Assembly: GCA_012515365.1 (NCBI GenBank)
Contig: JAAYYM010000123.1
Location: 1 to 18,796, forward strand
Length of the DNA: 18,796 nucleotides
Reading direction: 5' to 3'
Source: Clostridia bacterium
GTDB taxonomy: Bacteria; Bacillota_A; Clostridia; Lachnospirales; Lachnospiraceae
A model generated the notes under the pieces. That model saw only the letters and a list, made by a program, of their open reading frames with translations. It searched no databases and had not been told where the DNA came from. Made by a program: the position numbers and the translations under genes. Below are positions 14,091 to 18,796 of this stretch, one piece after another. The number at the start of each line of letters is the position of its first letter. Position 1 is the first letter of the stretch.

Positions 14091-14774
14091 ATGGAAGCAT
14101 ACAAACAGGAATTCATAGAATTTATGATAGATTCACAGGTGTTAAAATTTGGAGAGTTTACATTGAAGAGTGGTAGAAAATCCCCGTTCTTTATGAATGC
14201 AGGCTCCTATGTAACAGGTACACAGCTGCATGAATTAGGAAAGTATTATGCAAAATCAATTCATGAGCATTATGGAGAAGATTTTGATGTACTATTCGGA
14301 CCGGCTTATAAAGGAATTCCGCTTAGCGTTGCTACTACGATTGCTTTCAGTGAGCTTTACGGAAAGGAAATCCGTTATTGTTCAAACAGAAAAGAAGTAA
14401 AGGATCATGGCGATACAGGCATTTTACTTGGCTCGAAGCTAAAGGACGGTGACCGCGTAGTCATCATTGAGGATGTTACGACTTCTGGTAAATCGATAGA
14501 AGAAACATTCCCGATCATCAAAGCACAGGCTGATGTAGAAATCGTAGGTTTGATGGTTTCTCTAAACCGTATGGAGCGAGGTAAGGGTGAGCAAGGCGCA
14601 TTACAGGAAATCCGTGAATTATACGGTTTTGAAACAAATGCCATCGTTTCGATGGATGAGGTCATTGAGCATCTTTATATGAAAGAATATAAAGGCAAAG
14701 TATGGATCGACGAGTCTGTTAAGCAGGCACTTGATGCATATTATGAGCAGTATGGGGCAGTAAAGAAGGGATAA
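14091..14774 (+). CDS. pyrE: Orotate phosphoribosyltransferase
   Basis: Joins orotate and PRPP to give OMP, the step before PyrF. The 227-residue protein shows FGEFTLKSGRKSPFF (20-34), the orotate-side motif, GPAYKGIPL (70-78), the flexible catalytic loop NRKEVKDHG (99-107) with its basic residues, and the PRPP-binding loop IEDVTTSGKS (126-135). Length is close to the usual 200-225. AGGAGG lies 12 nt before the ATG, a rather long gap. It is first of a probable three-gene transcript: the next gene begins 3 bp after its stop. pyrK and pyrD, often placed between pyrF and pyrE in clostridia, are not here. Confidence 0.96.
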   Translation: MEAYKQEFIEFMIDSQVLKFGEFTLKSGRKSPFFMNAGSYVTGTQLHELGKYYAKSIHEHYGEDFDVLFGPAYKGIPLSVATTIAFSELYGKEIRYCSNRKEVKDHGDTGILLGSKLKDGDRVVIIEDVTTSGKSIEETFPIIKAQADVEIVGLMVSLNRMERGKGEQGALQEIRELYGFETNAIVSMDEVIEHLYMKEYKGKVWIDESVKQALDAYYEQYGAVKKG

Positions 14775-14777
14775 ACA

Positions 14778-15104
14778 ATGGTCAGAAAGAGTTTCATGTT
14801 TACGACTAAGAAACATTCTATCACAGGCATCTTATCAGTTCTGCTGGGGATTACCTCTTTGGCAGGACTGATTATTGCGATTGTTGTTTCTTTTCTTAAC
14901 AGGGGAATGACTCCTATGAGAGCAGCGTGTGCAGGATTGATCGGTGTCATCTCAGCGGTGACCGGAGCGTTTGCGGGACTGAATGGCTCTAAGGAGAGAG
15001 ATACTTATTTAATATTTCCACGGATTGGCACCATCATGAACATTGTGATGATGATATTATGGATCATCATTGTCATTCTGGGGATCAGGGGAACAATTTC
15101 ATAA
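14778..15104 (+). CDS. Small membrane protein, DUF6142-like
   Basis: A 108-residue protein with a short basic N-terminus (FTTKKHS) and three hydrophobic segments at about 15-40, 48-68 and 82-105, separated by NRGMTPMR and the charged GSKERDTY. This pattern matches DUF6142 proteins of Lachnospiraceae as I remember them. No catalytic residues are evident; function unknown. It starts 3 bp after pyrE, and the aminopeptidase gene follows after 22 bp, so it is most likely translated from the pyrE transcript. Confidence 0.75.
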   Translation: MVRKSFMFTTKKHSITGILSVLLGITSLAGLIIAIVVSFLNRGMTPMRAACAGLIGVISAVTGAFAGLNGSKERDTYLIFPRIGTIMNIVMMILWIIIVILGIRGTIS

Positions 15105-15126
15105 TAGCAATATAGAGGTGAAATGT

Positions 15127-17187
15127 ATGAAGGATCATAATCAGGAATGTTACGAGCTGATCATAGAAAGAATGAATCTGATCTTGAATGAAGAAACAGT
15201 GCAGAAGCCATATCTGAATTATTTTAGAAGTGTGGCTTCTTTTATTCTGTCACTTTGTGATCTGCATCAGAAAATAAAGGATGGAACATATCGAACTCTT
15301 TCTTTTAAGGAGCTTGAAGCAATCAATCAGGCACTGTATAGAGATGTTATGCCTAAGCAATATCCAAACAGCTATGCGAATCCGGAATATGCAACAAAAG
15401 AACTCGGTGAATACGGAACACTGTTGTCCTTTTTATATACGGAAATGCGAGCAACAATTGTTGACGTATTTGAAAATGATGAAGAAAATCTGATTTTGTA
15501 CTATGAACTTTTCCTGGAACTATATAATATGTTTGAATATGAAAATCAGGATGGGGGATTGCCGACAACAAAGACTGTAAAAGATGCAATTTATTGGTTC
15601 ATCAGCGATACCTGTGATATTACGGTAGAAAAACGCGTGAAATCCATGCTGCTTCCGGAACAGGATTTTGCGGTATCTATTATTCAGCAGGCAGATTTGA
15701 CTGATTTACGTTATCTCTATTATTTTGGAGAATATATTTCTGAGAATGAGCTAAAAACAGCACAGTATCTGAATCAATTATCACACGAAAAAATTGATAG
15801 CATGGCAGAGGTATATACGCAGGGATTTAAGATCGGCTTTATCATCAATAATAAGGATCTTTCCAAAAAGGAAGTTGTGAATATCCGATATTCGTTAGGC
15901 TTTGAACGTGTAGTCAGAGCCGCTATCAGTAAATTTGCCCAAATGGGTTTAAAACCTGTTATTTACAGAGCAGCAGTACATTCAATCAATAAACGCGGAC
16001 AGCTCAAAATCGGTTATTATGGAGCAATCGCAAATAAACAGTATGAATTTGATCATAAAGAGGATGAAGCACTTTATCTGGATCGTGATTTTGTCAATCG
16101 CAAGCTTGGCGTCTTAAAAGTTGCATATGAGGAGCATAAGAAATGGGCCAATCTGCATGCAGGTCCTGCAGTTATGGAAGTGTTTGGAGAGAATCCATTT
16201 CATCCCGAAGTGAAAAAAGAAGCATTACATTTATCTGAAAAACAGCAGAAGTATGCTGTCAGCTATGCGCAAAAATCAGGTCAACTTGTTAACTGTTATA
16301 TCAAGGGAGAGGAACGCAGCTTTACGATTATTGCTTATCCGATTCCAGAGATAGGGGCGGATTTTGAACAGATCTTTGATGAGACTGTCAAGCTTAATAC
16401 GCTCGATTATAAACTGTATCAGACTATGCAGCAAACGATGATCAATGCACTGGATCAGGCCGTAGCGGTACACATAGTAGGAGGAAACGGTAACCATACA
16501 GATCTTACGGTGAAGCTGTATTCATTGACCGATCCGGACAAAGAGACAATCTTTGAAAACTGTGTAGCAGATGTCAACATCCCGGTAGGAGAAGTGTTTA
16601 CGTCACCAAATCTTAAGGGAACGAATGGGACGCTGCATGTAAAAGAGGTTTATCTGGAAGGAATGAAGTATGAGAATCTGGAGCTGGTGTTTAAAGATGG
16701 TTATGTAACAGATTACCGGTGCAGCAATTATCAGGATATGGAAGAGAATCAAAAGCTGATTAAGGATCAGATCCTCTTTCATCATGACACGCTGCCGATG
16801 GGCGAGTTTGCGATAGGTACTAACACCACTGCATATGCGATGGGGAGGAAGTATCACATCGAAGAGCGTCTGCCGATTCTAATCGCAGAGAAAACAGGAC
16901 CGCATTTTGCAGTAGGTGATACCTGCTATAGTCATTGTGAGGATCTGCGTGTATTCAATCCTGATGGCAAAGAAATTGTTGCTAAGGACAATGAACACTC
17001 TATTTTAAGAAAGGAAGATCCGGAAAAGGCATATTTTCAATGTCATACGGATATTACAATTCCTTATGATGAGTTAAAGGAATTGACAGCGATTAGAGAA
17101 GATCAAAGTACGATTGCGATTATCAAAGACAAAAGATTTGTACTGGATGGGTGTGAAATACTAAATAAACCCTTAGAAAATATGTGA
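15127..17187 (+). CDS. M29-family metallo-aminopeptidase with long N-terminal extension
   Basis: A 686-residue protein. The C-terminal part (about 290-686) matches M29 aminopeptidases (AmpS/aminopeptidase T), which cut N-terminal residues with two metal ions. Conserved pieces are NIPVGEVFTSPN with Glu489, MGEFAIGTN with Glu560, GPHFAVG with His593, Tyr601, and CHTDI with His640 and Asp642; assignment of ligands is by analogy. Classic M29 enzymes are about 410 residues, so roughly 275 residues at the N-terminus are extra; they look mostly helical and have no motif I recognise. No signal peptide is seen, so it is cytosolic. I chose the ATG at 15127, 6 nt after AGAGGTG; a longer in-frame start at 15070 lies inside the previous gene without a ribosome site. 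It is third in the pyrE transcript, perhaps in peptide turnover. Confidence 0.88.
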   Translation: MKDHNQECYELIIERMNLILNEETVQKPYLNYFRSVASFILSLCDLHQKIKDGTYRTLSFKELEAINQALYRDVMPKQYPNSYANPEYATKELGEYGTLLSFLYTEMRATIVDVFENDEENLILYYELFLELYNMFEYENQDGGLPTTKTVKDAIYWFISDTCDITVEKRVKSMLLPEQDFAVSIIQQADLTDLRYLYYFGEYISENELKTAQYLNQLSHEKIDSMAEVYTQGFKIGFIINNKDLSKKEVVNIRYSLGFERVVRAAISKFAQMGLKPVIYRAAVHSINKRGQLKIGYYGAIANKQYEFDHKEDEALYLDRDFVNRKLGVLKVAYEEHKKWANLHAGPAVMEVFGENPFHPEVKKEALHLSEKQQKYAVSYAQKSGQLVNCYIKGEERSFTIIAYPIPEIGADFEQIFDETVKLNTLDYKLYQTMQQTMINALDQAVAVHIVGGNGNHTDLTVKLYSLTDPDKETIFENCVADVNIPVGEVFTSPNLKGTNGTLHVKEVYLEGMKYENLELVFKDGYVTDYRCSNYQDMEENQKLIKDQILFHHDTLPMGEFAIGTNTTAYAMGRKYHIEERLPILIAEKTGPHFAVGDTCYSHCEDLRVFNPDGKEIVAKDNEHSILRKEDPEKAYFQCHTDITIPYDELKELTAIREDQSTIAIIKDKRFVLDGCEILNKPLENM

Positions 17188-17193
17188 TAATCA

Positions 17194-17222
17194 TTGACGA
17201 AACCAGATAATATCTGTACAAT
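17194..17222 (+). promoter_or_regulatory. Predicted sigma-A promoter of purE-purM
   Basis: TTGACG (17194-17199), 17 bp, TACAAT (17217-17222). Transcription near 17229 leaves a leader of about 60 nt, too short for a purine riboswitch; none is visible. Confidence 0.7.
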
Positions 17223-17290
17223 ATTTCATGTGTTTTGTTTCTGTTATTATTAGTATATCATTGGTTTTTATAAATGGAAGGAGTTATGGT

Positions 17291-17803
17291 ATGTCAAAAG
17301 TAGGAATAGTTATGGGTAGTGATTCTGACCTGTCTGTAATGAGTAAGGCAGCACAAGTACTGGATCAGCTGGGTATCGAATATGAGATGACGATTATTTC
17401 GGCACATCGTGAACCAGATGTATTCTTTCAGTATGCGAAGAGTGCAGAAGAAAAGGGCTTTAAGGTAATCATTGCCGGAGCAGGTATGGCAGCTCATTTG
17501 CCGGGAATGTGTGCAGCTATTTTCCCAATGCCTGTAATAGGGGTTCCTATGCATACCTCATCTCTTGGAGGACGAGATTCTCTTTATTCGATTGTACAGA
17601 TGCCAAGTGGGATACCGGTGGCTACCGTAGCGATCAACGGAGGGGCCAATGCAGGCATTCTTGCTGCAAAGATCTTGGCGACATCAGATGATGCATTGCT
17701 TAAGAGACTGAAGGAATATGTTGCATCTCTTAAAGAAACTGTAGAAAAAAAAGCTGAGAAGTTAGATCAGATCGGCTATCAGGAATACTTAAAACAAATG
17801 TAA
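17291..17803 (+). CDS. purE: N5-carboxyaminoimidazole ribonucleotide mutase (class I PurE)
   Basis: Converts N5-CAIR to CAIR in purine synthesis. The 170-residue protein has MGSDSD (8-13), SAHREPD (37-43, with His39) and AGAGMAAHLPG (62-72), the phosphate and substrate loops of PurE. Class I enzymes pair with PurK; no purK lies in the window. The start at 17291 follows GGAAGGAG; the frame extends back to 17228 but that ATG lies at the predicted transcription start. purM follows after 24 bp, so this is the head of a purine operon. Confidence 0.96.
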   Translation: MSKVGIVMGSDSDLSVMSKAAQVLDQLGIEYEMTIISAHREPDVFFQYAKSAEEKGFKVIIAGAGMAAHLPGMCAAIFPMPVIGVPMHTSSLGGRDSLYSIVQMPSGIPVATVAINGGANAGILAAKILATSDDALLKRLKEYVASLKETVEKKAEKLDQIGYQEYLKQM

Positions 17804-17827
17804 GTTTAAAATAAAGGAGAAAATGGA

Positions 17828-18796
17828 ATGGATTATAAGAGCGCAGGAGTAGATATCGAAGCTGGGTATAAAGCAGTAGAATTAATGAAGGAACATGTTA
17901 AGAGCACGATCAGACCGGAGGTACTGGGAGGTCTGGGTGGTTTTTCAGGAGCATTCTCCATGACTGCTTTTAAGGAGATGGAAAAACCAACATTAGTTTC
18001 CGGAACAGATGGAGTAGGAACAAAGCTTAAACTTGCATTCCTAATGAACAAACATCATACCATCGGAATCGACTGTGTTGCAATGTGTGTCAATGATATT
18101 GCCTGTGCAGGCGGAGAACCATTGTTTTTCCTTGACTATATTGCATGTGGAAAGAATGAACCGGAGAGAATCGCACAGATCGTAAAGGGTGTTGCGGATG
18201 GATGCAGACAGGCCGGTGCAGCACTGATCGGTGGAGAAACCGCTGAAATGCCGGGCTTTTATCCAGAAGATGAATATGATCTGGCAGGCTTTTCTGTTGG
18301 TATCGTAGATGAAAGCAAACTGATCACAGGACAGAATATCAAAGCAGGAGATGTTTTGGTCGGAATCGCCTCTTCAGGTGTACATAGCAATGGATTTTCA
18401 CTGGTTCGTAAAGTATTCCAGATGACAAAATCCAATTTGGAAAGATATATCGATTCACTTGGAACCTCGCTTGGAGATGCGCTGTTAACTCCAACGAAAA
18501 TCTATGTCAATGCACTAAAGAAATTAAAAGAAGAAAACATCCTCGTCAAAGGATGCTCTCATATTACAGGTGGCGGATTCTATGAGAATGTACCGAGAAT
18601 GCTGCCAGATGGCGTTACTGCTGTTATTAAAAAGGATTCTTATCCGGTACTTCCTATCTTTAAACTGATTCAGGAAAACGGAAAAATCGAAGAAAAAATG
18701 ATGTACAATACATATAATATGGGAATCGGAATGATGCTTGCAATCGACCCATCACAGGTTGATGCTGCTGTTAAAGCGATTGAAGCTGCAGGAGAG
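17828..18796 (+). CDS. purM: Phosphoribosylformylglycinamidine cyclo-ligase (AIR synthetase), 3' end outside window
   Basis: ATP-dependent ring closure of FGAM to AIR, one step upstream of the PurK/PurE reaction. The frame is open for 323 codons to the last base; full PurM proteins are about 340-345 residues, so around 20 are missing. Motifs: SGTDGVGTK (58-66), [17 protein letters not shown] (88-104), GGETAEMPG (135-143), the HSNG segment and [11 protein letters not shown] near the ATP site. AAAGGAG lies 8 nt before the ATG at 17828; an ATG five bases earlier is in another frame and stops after nine codons. No defect is seen. Same transcript as purE. Confidence 0.95.
   Translation, partial: MDYKSAGVDIEAGYKAVELMKEHVKSTIRPEVLGGLGGFSGAFSMTAFKEMEKPTLVSGTDGVGTKLKLAFLMNKHHTIGIDCVAMCVNDIACAGGEPLFFLDYIACGKNEPERIAQIVKGVADGCRQAGAALIGGETAEMPGFYPEDEYDLAGFSVGIVDESKLITGQNIKAGDVLVGIASSGVHSNGFSLVRKVFQMTKSNLERYIDSLGTSLGDALLTPTKIYVNALKKLKEENILVKGCSHITGGGFYENVPRMLPDGVTAVIKKDSYPVLPIFKLIQENGKIEEKMMYNTYNMGIGMMLAIDPSQVDAAVKAIEAAGE

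Noticed and set aside
15070..15126. Longer start for the M29 aminopeptidase overlapping the DUF6142-like gene
   Set aside because: There is no ribosome binding site there, whereas ATG 15127 has AGAGGTG at good spacing.
17229..17290. Purine riboswitch in the purE leader
   Set aside because: The leader is about 60 nt and lacks the conserved three-way junction sequences.

Overview
This window is AT-rich, densely coded chromosomal DNA of a low-GC Gram-positive anaerobe, most likely a clostridial gut bacterium of the Lachnospiraceae type. The reasons are strong AGGAGG-type ribosome binding sites, an oxygen-sensitive class III ribonucleotide reductase, Firmicutes-style signal peptidase and HflX, and small families typical of that group (a DUF2974/Mbeg1-like hydrolase, a DUF6142-like membrane protein, a long M29 aminopeptidase). 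Family names come from reading motifs in the translations; no search was run.

Layout. (1) 1-4333: a partial MBOAT O-acyltransferase on the minus strand diverges from a plus-strand signal peptidase I gene. That gene converges on, and overlaps by 31 bp, a minus-strand ABC ATPase of the ZnuC/MntB type. Between the ATPase and a minus-strand PLP decarboxylase lie about 410 bp without a convincing gene, which hold the oddest DNA of the window: two long foldback elements in opposite orientation with nearly the same core but unrelated, self-complementary arms, flanking a degenerate 34-35 bp tandem repeat. (2) 4419-9388, plus strand: a DUF2974 hydrolase with an MFS transporter, then a decayed fragment of a PotC-like ABC permease, then a TPR lipoprotein with HflX. 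(3) 9389-12104: two NrdR boxes spaced 32 bp apart, a near-consensus promoter and nrdD, whose product carries a C-terminal redoxin domain with a CPNC motif; no nrdG follows. (4) 12080-17187: pyrF, an HD-domain hydrolase gene, then pyrE with a DUF6142-like gene and an M29 aminopeptidase gene. (5) 17194-18796: purE-purM, the start of a purine operon, cut by the window end.

How the genes fit together. The right half is nucleotide metabolism: pyrE and pyrF make UMP, purE and purM work in IMP synthesis, and NrdD converts ribonucleotides to deoxyribonucleotides without oxygen. pyrE, purE and nrdD each have a recognisable sigma-A type promoter, so this looks like neighbouring short operons rather than one transcript. 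The left half is envelope and transport (acyltransferase, signal peptidase, ABC ATPase, MFS carrier, lipoprotein). I found no CRISPR array, tRNA, rRNA, transposase or phage gene. The nearest thing to an undescribed element is the foldback pair at 2785-3130.
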